Assembly: GCA_023957315.1 (NCBI GenBank)
Contig: JAMLHE010000016.1
Location: 1-64,000 of the forward strand
DNA length: 64,000 nt
Origin: Candidatus Kapaibacterium sp.
GTDB taxonomy: Bacteria; Bacteroidota; Ignavibacteria; Kapaibacteriales; UBA2268
Reading direction: 5' to 3'
Within the stretch, counting starts at the first letter, position 1; each line of letters begins with the position of its first letter. The notes below the pieces were generated by a model that was given only the letters and a program-made list of their open reading frames with translations, was not told the DNA's origin and did not search any database. Positions 1 to 7,538 of this stretch are shown piece by piece. The translations under genes were made by a program, and so were the position numbers.

Positions 1-1005
1 ATTTGGGATACAGAGTCTGGTGAACTAATAAAAACCTTAGACGCAGGATATGAACCTTGGAATATACCAGATTGTATGGCGTTAACTGTATCCGAGCGTT
101 ACATTGCCGTTTATGTATGGTATAGAATTTATGATTCTCAAATAAGTGAATCTATCAGTGCGATTCATATTTGGGATATAAATACCTACGAAAAAATAAC
201 TACATTCACACCCCAAAATCCAACAAAATTGCATACAATTAAGTTTTCTGATGATGGTAGGTTTTTAGCTATAACATATGTTCCATTTACTAATGATGCT
301 GAAAGTGAAACAGGCACTATTTTGTATAACAGCGGCACTTGGGATTCTTACGGGAGATATTGGGGGCATAAGGATATGTCGGCCACGATGTACGTCGCTT
401 TCTCGCCTGATGGAACTAAAATGGCTACTTGTAGTTGGAGTTATCAAGTGAAAGTTTGGGATATTGCTGAAAGAAGACTTATATCTGATATCAAAACTAA
501 ATATGGAGATGTTCAATCAATTTTATTTAGTGACAATAAACATGTATTTGCATGTAGTATTGCTGGAACATTTTTTTCAAGTATACAAGGATGGGAAATA
601 CTAAATAACAAAGAGGTCTTTCATTTTGATGAAATATCTCCAACAACCATTGATTATAATCCAAAAATCGATAAGATTTGTGGGGCTCAATTTAGGGAAA
701 TGGTATTACTCAAACCAACAAATTCTACAAGCATTTTTGAACCCTTCAAACAAAGCCTTACAGCATCCCCAAATCCTACGAACAGTTCTATAATAATTAG
801 TTTTAATTTGCCTAAATCGGGATTGACAAATGTTGAAATAAGCGACATTAACTCAAGAACTATTTGCAAACTCCATACAGGTTTTCTCGAATCAGGACAG
901 CATTCTTTTGATTGGAACACAAAAGCAATTCCCGCAGGTGTTTACTTTTGTAAGATTTCTTCAAAAGAATTTAATGAGACAATAAAAATTATAGTGGAGA
1001 AATGA
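1..1005 (+). CDS. WD40-repeat protein with T9SS C-terminal sorting domain (5' partial)
   Basis: The reading frame is open from the first base of the window, so the gene begins upstream; the first in-window ATG (76) is internal. The visible 334 residues contain WD40-like blades with characteristic xxWD endings (IWDTESGEL at the very start, IHIWDINTYEK, VKVWDIAERR), which predicts a beta-propeller. The last 80 or so residues look like a type IX secretion sorting domain: a SPNPTNSS turn, an IS-D-N-R strand, and a GVYFCKISS motif with a basic end. Such proteins are exported across the outer membrane and anchored or released. The binding partner of the propeller cannot be read from the sequence. 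Confidence 0.85.
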   Translation: MWDTESGELIKTLDAGYEPWNIPDCMALTVSERYIAVYVWYRIYDSQISESISAIHIWDINTYEKITTFTPQNPTKLHTIKFSDDGRFLAITYVPFTNDAESETGTILYNSGTWDSYGRYWGHKDMSATMYVAFSPDGTKMATCSWSYQVKVWDIAERRLISDIKTKYGDVQSILFSDNKHVFACSIAGTFFSSIQGWEILNNKEVFHFDEISPTTIDYNPKIDKICGAQFREMVLLKPTNSTSIFEPFKQSLTASPNPTNSSIIISFNLPKSGLTNVEISDINSRTICKLHTGFLESGQHSFDWNTKAIPAGVYFCKISSKEFNETIKIIVEK

Positions 1006-1292
1006 GTCTCGTCCTAAATTATGATGTCAAACATAAAAACAAAGAAAGCTCACCCCGACCCTTCGACAGGCTCAGGGAGCGGGAATTAAAATCGTAGGGA
1101 CAGAACTGCGTTCTGTCAAAATAACTAATAATATCATAGGTACACAACGCGCCGTGTCCCTACAAAAAGCGTTCATATTGAGCCAGGCGAAGAAAACTAA
1201 TTCATCCTATGACTCTAAGTCATCTGTTGAATATTGAGTCTTTAATCATCTGACAGAACGCTGTTCTGTCCCTACAAAAAATTGCATTATCC
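1006..1292. other. Repeat-rich intergenic gap
   Basis: No credible gene is seen here. The gap separates two convergent genes and is made largely of short repeat words. These are a cttcgacaggctcaggg word at 1061-1077, the palindromic gttctgt repeat pair described separately, and a third degenerate copy around 1148-1178 that keeps the gtgtccctacaaaaa end. The third copy lies between the two good copies. No clear rho-independent terminator with a U-tract was found. Confidence 0.6.
1094..1275. repeat. 25-bp inverted repeat pair, each arm itself palindromic
   Basis: Positions 1094-1118 and 1251-1275 are inverted copies of the same 25-bp word with one mismatch (24 of 25). Each copy contains its own hairpin, acagaac-(3 nt)-gttctgt, and continues into gtccctac. 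The arrangement looks like REP-type palindromic elements inserted between convergent genes. Related gttctgt/acagaac hairpins recur at 21369-21390. Function is unknown; mRNA 3'-end protection or a REP-transposase substrate are possible, but no REP transposase gene is in the window. Confidence 0.75.
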
Positions 1293-2144
1293 TCACTCTC
1301 CGGCAAATTTTATCAGCTCGCTATTAAACTTTTCAGTTTCTTCCAGAAATAGACTATGACCGCTGTTCTCGAAAATTACAAGTTTTGAATCTTGGATTCC
1401 GGCTTTCATTTGTTCTGCCAAATCGAATGAGCATATTTTGTCTTTTTTGCCATGCATAATCAAAGTTGGAATGCTGATTTTTGCAATATCGGCTCTCAGG
1501 TCTGTATCGCGTAGAGCGACCAAGCATTGTGCCGTAGCGTACGAAGAAGCGCTCAAACTAATTCCATTCAGCCAATTTCCAATCCCTTCATTCAGTGAAG
1601 TTTCAGTTGCTGAGAATATCTTTGCGAAATCATTTAAAAGTTTTGGTCTGTCCTTGTGATTCAGTTCAATTAATTCATCAACGGCGCTTTGGGGCAGATT
1701 GTACGGAAAATCTTCCCGTTGAGTCCAGCTCGGGGCTGCTGCTCCACAAAGTACAAGTTTTGAAACGTGAGCTTCATTATAGTTAGACACAAAGCGAATT
1801 GCAATAGAGCCGCCCATCGAAAAGCCGACTAAAATTGCGTAATTTATATCAAGTTCGCTCAGAACTGTTTTGATATCCGATGCGTGTTTATCATAATTAT
1901 ACTCCCCATAAGGTTTGTCAGACTTTCCAAAGCCTCTCAGTGTTATGCCGATTGCACGAAACCCTGCATTGAGCAAATCATTATATTGATATTCAAACAT
2001 ATCATCGCTTAGGGGCCAACCGTGTATCAATACTATTGGTCTCCCTTCGCCGGCATCAGTAATATGAAGCCGAACATTTGGCTCCACTTCAATATATTCT
2101 GCACGAGCCGATTGAGTTGTTGATTCTTCTATAGTTTTTTCCAT
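1293..2144 (-). CDS. Alpha/beta hydrolase (chloroperoxidase/esterase-like)
   Basis: A 283-residue protein of the alpha/beta-hydrolase fold, with no signal peptide, so probably cytoplasmic. The oxyanion-hole HGWP is at residues 41-44, the nucleophile elbow GFSMGG puts the catalytic Ser at 109, and Asp235 (HGKKDKI) and His263 (SGHS) complete the triad. The family includes non-haem chloroperoxidases and aryl esterases, but the substrate cannot be inferred. The start at 2144 is supported by an AAGGGAAAGGA ribosome-binding site just upstream. It lies at the end of a short open frame that resembles the catalase N-terminus, so the gene is probably expressed from a captured catalase-type promoter at 2378-2440. 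Confidence 0.88.
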   Translation of the reverse strand: MEKTIEESTTQSARAEYIEVEPNVRLHITDAGEGRPIVLIHGWPLSDDMFEYQYNDLLNAGFRAIGITLRGFGKSDKPYGEYNYDKHASDIKTVLSELDINYAILVGFSMGGSIAIRFVSNYNEAHVSKLVLCGAAAPSWTQREDFPYNLPQSAVDELIELNHKDRPKLLNDFAKIFSATETSLNEGIGNWLNGISLSASSYATAQCLVALRDTDLRADIAKISIPTLIMHGKKDKICSFDLAEQMKAGIQDSKLVIFENSGHSLFLEETEKFNSELIKFAGE

Positions 2145-2335
2145 TTCCTTTCCCTTAGATTCTTTACAAAATTTATCTTTACTGTTTCGTATGATTTGTA
2201 AGAATTATTGTTTTCGTGTATTTTTGAGGCTTGATTGGTGGTTGATAAATGGAATACACCATTTTCAATGTTCTCAGAAATGTCATCAATTCTTGACGAG
2301 CTATTCTTTTCCGGATTTACTTCTGTATTTGCCAT
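2129..2335 (-). pseudogene. Relic of a catalase N-terminus (68-codon frame)
   Basis: This 68-residue frame closely matches the first 50 or so residues of the large catalase encoded at 13523. Both share MAN, KNSS, IDD, EN, TTNQ, KI, NNNS and K-x-x-E in the same order with one single-residue offset. After that the similarity stops: none of the catalase core (substrate His, haem Tyr) is present. The stop codon at 2129-2131 lies just inside the downstream hydrolase. The leader is also shared: the -7 element lies 43 bp from the ATG in both genes and a tgtga-taataa-tagt word is conserved. It reads as a partial duplication that left a promoter and leader peptide in front of the hydrolase. Whether the peptide is made is unknown. 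Confidence 0.7.
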
Positions 2336-2377
2336 TGTTAATATACCTTAAAATGTGAATAATAAATAGTATCTGTA

Positions 2378-2440
2378 CAAATGTAAGCACATTAAATTAT
2401 TGAAGTTTACATATACTTTGAAATATTTATATTATCCACA
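2378..2440 (-). promoter_or_regulatory. Stress-type promoter, copy A (hydrolase unit)
   Basis: On the minus strand a TACATTTG element (2378-2385) fits the Bacteroidota -7 consensus TAnnTTTG. Immediately upstream is TTAATGTGC, a TTCAAT word sits near -33, and a block reading TGTGGATAAT (2431-2440) begins 53 bp from the -7 element. The same blocks occur at matching offsets in copies B and C. The proximal part is nearly identical to copy B, while the leader beyond it matches copy C. Confidence 0.65.
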
Positions 2441-2520
2441 TATTTCAAAATGTAATTCAGTAATTGAAATATTCCTGAAATTCATAAACTAAGTTTACAA
2501 ATCGCAAAGCAATTAATTAA

Positions 2521-3675
2521 TTAAAATCGAAATATTGCTGCCATTCCGGTTTCGGAGGGCATTTTATCGGTTGGTAGGACCATTACCTGTCCACCCATCT
2601 TCATAACCAATTCTCCCATATCGTCAAGCAGGTCATCTACTTTCGGATTGCTCAAATCTTTTTTCTGTGTATTTCCCGTTACAAGATTAGTAACCCTTGC
2701 CGAGATTATTCGGTCAGCTTCAACAAGAAGCGTATCAACCCGACCCTCAACAGCCGCAACTGCAATTATCTTGTAATCATCACTACCTTTGCCGTTTGCC
2801 CTTGCCTGCTCAAAACGTGCAACTAAGTTGTCAAGTTTCGAGTTATACTCCGGTTCCATTACTTCCCAAGCCATTTTTGCTAATTGCTCGGTTGAAACAG
2901 ACGAAGGATTGATAGCAATTCCATTTTGAAGCAGCAGTGGATTTTTGCTTACCTTATGAAAAAGGCTATGGTGTTCGGGTAATGCTGCAAGAATAAGGTT
3001 CCAGCCTGTAGGTTTCGAATAGTGTTCATTTATCGCATTTGCGACCACTCGGAAAAAGCGCTCAGCATCTTTTTCGGATTCTTCCTTATAACCACCATGT
3101 CCGTGGTGCATACCTGAGCTTTCTCCACCCACACCTCCATAAGATGCAACAGTTGTATGGCTGTCTGTCAATTCATCACCAAGTGCTTCTGTTATGGTTT
3201 TTGGAGTGTCTGAAGTTAGTTCAACCTCAGAGATGAAATGACGATTGCCTTCAAAAAGTTTGATGTCATGGAGGGTTAAACCCAATAAATAAAAATGGTC
3301 GAGTGATTGCAAATATTGCCGCAGCGGTTTGGTATGGAAACTGTCGGCTACTATTGCAAATTCTTCAACCGTTTTATTTAATCCTACAACTTTGAAAATT
3401 CCTTTTGCACTAAAAACAGCCAGTCCATCTTTTGTGTGATTCCAGATAATTTCATCGTCAGCAAGAGTTTCGAAAGGTCCTATATGTTTTTGTACCTCAT
3501 CGGCTGAATACTTGTGGAGCAAGGATTTCTCCATTTCGCGAATTAGATTTTTAAACCGGATAGGATTCTGAAGGTTAGCAGGATGGCTTCTATCCGTAGG
3601 CATATAAAGTGAAAGAAAGGGCTCCTGTCCTGACGACAGGAGCTCTTGAATTAATTCTTTGGTTAGTATTTCCAT
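2521..3675 (-). CDS. baeRF-family protein (bacterial eRF1/Vms1-like)
   Basis: A 384-residue soluble protein that I recognise as a bacterial archaeo-eukaryotic release-factor-like (baeRF) family member. The N-terminal third opens with LSLYMPTDR and predicts an alpha/beta domain. A Gly/His-rich loop (GGVGGESSGMHHGHGG, roughly residues 179-194) precedes the eRF1-domain-2-like middle, and the C-terminal third ends in an acidic segment and a VLPTDKMP strand. Family members are predicted to act on peptidyl-tRNA at stalled or hibernating ribosomes; that role is inferred from homology and not shown. The start is 5 bp after the PRC-barrel gene, so it is the third gene of an operon driven from the promoter at 4864-4927. 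Confidence 0.75.
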   Translation of the reverse strand: MEILTKELIQELLSSGQEPFLSLYMPTDRSHPANLQNPIRFKNLIREMEKSLLHKYSADEVQKHIGPFETLADDEIIWNHTKDGLAVFSAKGIFKVVGLNKTVEEFAIVADSFHTKPLRQYLQSLDHFYLLGLTLHDIKLFEGNRHFISEVELTSDTPKTITEALGDELTDSHTTVASYGGVGGESSGMHHGHGGYKEESEKDAERFFRVVANAINEHYSKPTGWNLILAALPEHHSLFHKVSKNPLLLQNGIAINPSSVSTEQLAKMAWEVMEPEYNSKLDNLVARFEQARANGKGSDDYKIIAVAAVEGRVDTLLVEADRIISARVTNLVTGNTQKKDLSNPKVDDLLDDMGELVMKMGGQVMVLPTDKMPSETGMAAIFRF

Positions 3676-3680
3676 GATTT

Positions 3681-4205
3681 TTATTCCAAATCTTTCTTTC
3701 GGAATGAATTGTTGAACTCTTCGCGGTCATAAAATCCTTCAACAGTATTCGAACTGTGAAATGTGTTATCTCCTTTGTAATGACGAACTACATCTAATTC
3801 GTAACCAAAACCAATAACATCTCCCTTTTTGAAGCGTTTGGTTTTCGCAAAGGTTGAACTATCAATCTGATTGGTATTAACAAGTTTGTTTTCCTCATCA
3901 AGATTTGCCATTCCGATAGGAATAATCAGGTGATTTTCCCCATCCTTGTTTAAAAAACCATGAACACCTTCGCTTGCCTTATCTTGATAAGTATCATGCC
4001 CTTGCTCTATCAATGTGGTATCCACTTCAACATCAAGGTAAACTACACGTTCGGCAGTTTTATTTACCAGCAAATGCTCCACTTTCCCTATGGTGCGGTT
4101 ATTTGCATCTTTTACGTCCCAGCCTCTTACATCGCTATAATTTTCGGCTACTTTATAACCGGATAATTCATCCAGGTTAAAAAGATTTTGGTTTGTATCT
4201 GTCAT
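3681..4205 (-). CDS. PRC-barrel domain protein
   Basis: 174 residues. The middle (about residues 20-75) matches a PRC-barrel: GWDVKDANNRTIGKVEHLLVN is the typical first two strands, followed by RVVYLDVEVD. The C-terminal half carries a second, looser beta segment (NHLIIPIGMANLD). PRC-barrels occur in ribosome-maturation factors and photosynthetic reaction centre H subunits, and in stress-linked proteins of unknown function; the last group fits best here. There is no signal peptide. It is the middle gene of a three-gene unit, with 23 bp to the upstream gene and 5 bp to the baeRF gene. Confidence 0.8.
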   Translation of the reverse strand: MTDTNQNLFNLDELSGYKVAENYSDVRGWDVKDANNRTIGKVEHLLVNKTAERVVYLDVEVDTTLIEQGHDTYQDKASEGVHGFLNKDGENHLIIPIGMANLDEENKLVNTNQIDSSTFAKTKRFKKGDVIGFGYELDVVRHYKGDNTFHSSNTVEGFYDREEFNNSFRKKDLE

Positions 4206-4228
4206 TATTCTTTCCTTTTTATTGTTAA

Positions 4229-4831
4229 TTAATTCATTTTTTGAAGAAGGTCAGAAGACTTAGCGAAGTAATTCTTAACTGCATCTTTTTGTTCAAGCGT
4301 AAGTATCCCCGGTTTTATAGATTCTGATGCACTCCTTAATCCTTGAACTTCATCAGCCAAACTCGGATATTTTGCCTTTTGGATGTTTTGCAATACATTG
4401 GTTAAAATATCAGTTGCCATTCTAATGTTATCCGCATGTGTTGTAACAAAAGGATCTTCTGTAATCATATTTGCATATCCCTTTACTTTTTCTAAATCTG
4501 CTCGAACGTCATAGTCAACTTCATCTGCCATAGCATTTGTTGCATCAATTAGTTTTAATAGTGCTTCATTTGTAAATTCATGGTCCAGACTCATCTTTGT
4601 CTTACTGTTTTCAACATAATTTACATAAGCTGCAACAGTGCTGTTATTTTCCTTTACCTCTATGAGTTCAGGTTCGTTCGTGTTGGTGACATATTCTGAT
4701 TCAGTGACTTCCTCTGTATTTTTGTCATTATCACTAAATACTAAGAAATACAAAAGCAATGCAGCGATGACAAGTCCTGCAATCACCCAGGGCCAAGCCT
4801 GTTTCTTCTGTTCAATTTTAATCTCTGCCAT
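4229..4831 (-). CDS. Single-span membrane protein of unknown function
   Basis: About 200 residues. I prefer the start at 4831 (MAEIKIEQ) because the upstream ATG at 4849 would place a GAGAGGA ribosome-binding site inside the gene instead of in front of it. A hydrophobic segment (residues 13-32, WPWVIAGLVIAALLLYFLVF) is followed by a short acidic linker and a mainly helical soluble part with no cysteines. I do not recognise the family. It is the first gene of the operon with the PRC-barrel and baeRF genes and has the shared stress promoter directly upstream. The N-terminal basic stretch before the span suggests an N-in topology with an extracytoplasmic helical domain. Confidence 0.75.
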   Translation of the reverse strand: MAEIKIEQKKQAWPWVIAGLVIAALLLYFLVFSDNDKNTEEVTESEYVTNTNEPELIEVKENNSTVAAYVNYVENSKTKMSLDHEFTNEALLKLIDATNAMADEVDYDVRADLEKVKGYANMITEDPFVTTHADNIRMATDILTNVLQNIQKAKYPSLADEVQGLRSASESIKPGILTLEQKDAVKNYFAKSSDLLQKMN

Positions 4832-4863
4832 AATAATTAATCCTCTCATTAGTAAATTATATA

Positions 4864-4927
4864 CAAAGATAAGTACATTAAATTATAGAAATTTACATTT
4901 ATTATAGAAAAAGTTATATTATTCACA
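4864..4927 (-). promoter_or_regulatory. Stress-type promoter, copy B (baeRF operon)
   Basis: Read on the minus strand: TATCTTTG (4864-4871), a perfect TAnnTTTG -7 element, preceded by TTAATGTAC and a TTTCTAT word near -33, then TGTGAATAAT (4918-4927) starting 54 bp away. Spacing and blocks match copies A and C within one or two bases. The gene start at 4831 is 33 bp downstream of the -7 element. Confidence 0.68.
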
Positions 4928-4993
4928 CATTTGTTTTTTTGTCATCCTCCCTTTGGAATAATTAGAGAAAAAATCCGCTTTTATTTGCATTGT

Positions 4994-5017
4994 CCACGAT
5001 TAAATTCATGGGCTATG
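4994..5017. repeat. 24-bp palindromic repeat, copy 1
   Basis: This word runs from ccacga to gggctatg and matches, in inverted orientation, 23 of 24 bases at 36985-37008, about 32 kb away. Its core (ccacgaa/t...ttcatgg) is itself an imperfect palindrome. A more decayed copy lies at 13670-13693, and a possible fourth (gtccacgatataaa) near 11140-11156. All lie between genes, which suggests a dispersed REP-like family. Confidence 0.7.
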
Positions 5018-5044
5018 GTAATCACTGTCTGCATGGTCATTAGT

Positions 5045-5623
5045 TTATGCTTCTATTTCTGTCGCATCAATATTAACATCTCCCATTGCAACTTTTGTTA
5101 GTTTTTGGTCAGCCGCTTTTTCTTCATTGAGCGTGGTTTCAAGCAATGCTTGAGCTTCTGTTAAACCTAATGTTTCGGCAAATTGGCGAAGTGTACCGTA
5201 AGAAGCAATTTCATAATGCTCTACTTTTTGTGCAGCTGAAATAATTCCTGCATCGCGCATTGGACCTTCTTCGCATTCTTCCATTATTTCCTCTCCTTCT
5301 TTAATCAGACCTTCCATTGCATCGCATTTTTCTGCAGTTGCTTTTTTGTCTATAGATTCAAAGACTTGCTCTAATCTGGTTATTTGGTTTCTCGTTTCAG
5401 AAAGGTGGCTTGTTAGTGCATCTACCAAAGCATCGGATGTTGCATTTTTAATCATCTTTGGAATAGCTCTGGTAAGTGCTTTTTCAGCCCAGTAAATGTC
5501 TTTCAATTCATCTACAAATAATTTCATTAGTTGAGATGATTTCATAGAAGCGCGGTTCGATTTTTCTTTTGACTGATTTCCGTTTTGGGAAGTGGTCGGC
5601 GAATTTGATTTTTGATTATTCAT
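5045..5623 (-). CDS. DUF892/YciF-type ferritin-like protein
   Basis: 192 residues. A low-complexity Asn/Ser/Gln-rich leader of about 27 residues precedes a four-helix DUF892 domain beginning SSQLMKLFVDELKDIYWAEKAL, the family signature. Candidate metal ligands typical of the ferritin-like fold are visible as E (DELKDIYWAE), E-x-x-H-like positions in KVEHYEIASYGTLR and E in TLNEEKAAD. YciF relatives are induced by osmotic and general stress in enterobacteria; their biochemistry is poorly known. It stands alone between the baeRF operon and a small unknown gene, with 98 bp upstream that lack the shared stress promoter. Confidence 0.85.
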   Translation of the reverse strand: MNNQKSNSPTTSQNGNQSKEKSNRASMKSSQLMKLFVDELKDIYWAEKALTRAIPKMIKNATSDALVDALTSHLSETRNQITRLEQVFESIDKKATAEKCDAMEGLIKEGEEIMEECEEGPMRDAGIISAAQKVEHYEIASYGTLRQFAETLGLTEAQALLETTLNEEKAADQKLTKVAMGDVNIDATEIEA

Positions 5624-5721
5624 TTTTATTATCCTTTATATTTATTTTAGAAATTATTATTATTTTATAGATTCAGTTCGTAATGCAATCGAAAACTTTT
5701 CCAAATATGATTCCCATGTTC

Positions 5722-5958
5722 TTATTTTTTGGATACATTATTTTCCTTATGTTCTTTATTTTTCATAAGGTTTAAGCCATAGGTATAATTTGTAGAAAGA
5801 ATTACATCGTTGCAATCAAAATGTTTGATGATTCCGTCTTTAACTAAAGCAACGACCCAACAGGTATTTTGATGCATACCGTAATCAATGAGGAATAGGG
5901 TTTGTCCTGTTCCCAAAGGTGTTTCTACTAATATCGAAGGGTCTAACTGAAGTATCAT
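5722..5958 (-). CDS. Small protein of unknown function (78 aa)
   Basis: A 78-residue protein that I do not recognise. It has an N-terminal mixed alpha/beta part (LVETPLGTGQTLFLIDYG, then NTCWVVALVKDG) resembling a small SH3-like or KOW-like beta barrel, and a lysine-rich tail. A single Cys pair (C33, C50) is visible. It starts 34 bp after the DUF2383 gene, so the two are likely co-transcribed. The small size and lack of a strong ribosome-binding site leave some doubt, but the frame is intact and unopposed by any larger gene. Confidence 0.6.
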   Translation of the reverse strand: MILQLDPSILVETPLGTGQTLFLIDYGMHQNTCWVVALVKDGIIKHFDCNDVILSTNYTYGLNLMKNKEHKENNVSKK

Positions 5959-5991
5959 ATTATTGCTTTGTTAAAGTTTAAACTGAATGCA

Positions 5992-6453
5992 TTATGCATG
6001 TATTTGCAATTTATCGCGTAATGCTTTTACATGCTCGTGGTCGGCTTTTAGTAATGCTTTTTGTGCGTTTATCATCTCTCGATGGTCTGCACTTAAATAT
6101 TCTAAATCATTCTCTAATGCCTTATTGTAAGTATCTAATGCTTCTTCTTCTCCGTCCACGCAAGAATTGAGAATTGCTTCGCGGTCTTTGCCTGTGAGAG
6201 CTGCCTTAAAATCCATCCATACACGAAAGAATTTTCCGGAAATTTTTGTACCTTCGTCTTCCTCGCCACCCAATCTGGTTACTACGCTAACTAATTCACG
6301 TTTGCATTTATGACTGGTCGAAATGAATCTTGCAAACAAGGTTTTCAAATCTTGTTCATCGGTTTCTTTAGTAGCTGTGTCATTTCCTTCAATTCTATCG
6401 TTGTTAATATTGATGAGTGAGTTAGACACGTCAATTGTTTTTTCATTTTCCAT
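5992..6453 (-). CDS. DUF2383/PA2169-type four-helix protein
   Basis: About 153 residues from the preferred start at 6453 (MENEKTID), which has an AAGGATA ribosome-binding site; an in-frame ATG at 6495 lacks one. The domain matches the PA2169 (DUF2383) four-helix bundle: SHKCKRELVSVVTRLGGE-like helix, FRVWMDFKAAL, EGEEEALDTYNKAL-type helix, and a final helix QKALLKADHEHVKALRD. The family resembles ferritins in fold, with conserved E and H residues, and often accompanies stress genes. The exact role is unknown. Confidence 0.82.
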   Translation of the reverse strand: MENEKTIDVSNSLININNDRIEGNDTATKETDEQDLKTLFARFISTSHKCKRELVSVVTRLGGEEDEGTKISGKFFRVWMDFKAALTGKDREAILNSCVDGEEEALDTYNKALENDLEYLSADHREMINAQKALLKADHEHVKALRDKLQIHA

Positions 6454-6569
6454 TTTGATATCCTTAATTATTTTTATAAAATTTGATTTTGTCAATCATT
6501 TTCCAATGTGTCTCGTTCTATAATATTTTGACAATGATCACACTTGAATAAGGCAAGACAATCCATACT

Positions 6570-7481
6570 TTATTTGTAAATTTTCACTGTAACATTTTCA
6601 TCATTTGCTTTCCATGCCCTATGCATTCGTTGACTATTGTAACTTATTCCAAAGTTTCCCATAGCATCTAAAGCAATTACACCTATGTCACCTTCGACAT
6701 CTTTGTTTCGCCGGTGAATGACATAATCACATGCCTCTTGTACACTGCAATTTTTCAATTCCATATAAAACGCAATGCTGTGTGCTATTACATTAGTGAT
6801 TAGCAATTCTCCATCACCGGTTCCGGAAACGGCGCAAGACGAATTCTTTGCATAACAACCGGCACCTATTATACAACTATCGCCAATGCGACCACTCAAG
6901 CTATTGCTTGTGCCACCTGTTGATGTAGCAGCTGCAATATTACCTGCAGTATCCAATGCAACAGCACCAACTGTTCCGTTCGGGCGTTTTCTTATAATAT
7001 CTTCTGAATCATCCTTAAGCTCATTAATAAGCTCATCTACCCGATGCTCAGTAATAAAATAGGAATCTACTTCCAGTTCCAAATTATTTTCTTTTGCAAT
7101 TTCAAGCGCCCCTTGCCCGGATATAAATACATGCGATGAATTGTCCATAATAAACCTTGCAAGTGTGACGGGGTTTTTGACATTGCGAACTATTGAAACT
7201 GCACCTGCACTATTGCTACTACCATCCATAATGGAAGCATCCATTTCTACTTCGCCCTTGGTATTAAGAGCTGAACCTCGTCCTGAGTTAAACAGCGTAT
7301 TATCTTCCAAGAAACGAACTGCATGTTCAACAGCATCCAATGCACTGCCTCCTTGCTTCAAGATTTTATAACCCGTATTTACAGCATCTACCAATCCCGC
7401 TTTATAAGCTATTTGGTTCAATTGGATAAATTCCGAATCTTGTCCGGCTCCACCGTGAACAGCTATCGCAATATTTTTCAT
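6570..7481 (-). CDS. iaaA: Isoaspartyl peptidase / plant-type L-asparaginase
   Basis: 303 residues, Ntn-hydrolase family. The precursor should cleave itself before Thr170 in NGTVGAVALD, which becomes the nucleophile; downstream TSTGG and GRIGDS carry the usual supporting Thr, Arg and Asp. The N-terminal IAVHGGAG motif is typical. Such enzymes split beta-aspartyl dipeptides. Here it follows cyanophycinase by 57 bp on the same strand, which strongly suggests that it hydrolyses beta-Asp-Arg released from cyanophycin to aspartate and arginine. An AGGAAA ribosome-binding site precedes the start. Length is normal for the family (about 300-330). Confidence 0.9.
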   Translation of the reverse strand: MKNIAIAVHGGAGQDSEFIQLNQIAYKAGLVDAVNTGYKILKQGGSALDAVEHAVRFLEDNTLFNSGRGSALNTKGEVEMDASIMDGSSNSAGAVSIVRNVKNPVTLARFIMDNSSHVFISGQGALEIAKENNLELEVDSYFITEHRVDELINELKDDSEDIIRKRPNGTVGAVALDTAGNIAAATSTGGTSNSLSGRIGDSCIIGAGCYAKNSSCAVSGTGDGELLITNVIAHSIAFYMELKNCSVQEACDYVIHRRNKDVEGDIGVIALDAMGNFGISYNSQRMHRAWKANDENVTVKIYK

Positions 7482-7538
7482 CGTTATTCTTTTCCTGTCT
7501 ATTAGTATTTATATATTTTTTATGAGGGCAGAACTTAG

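Noticed and set aside
1094..1275. Short CRISPR array
   Set aside because: The repeats are inverted, not direct, unevenly spaced and only two or three in number; no cas genes are in the window.
2432..2440. A perfect DnaA-box word (TTATCCACA)
   Set aside because: It is part of the conserved upstream block of the stress promoters; the two other copies differ from the DnaA consensus, and no cluster of boxes is present.
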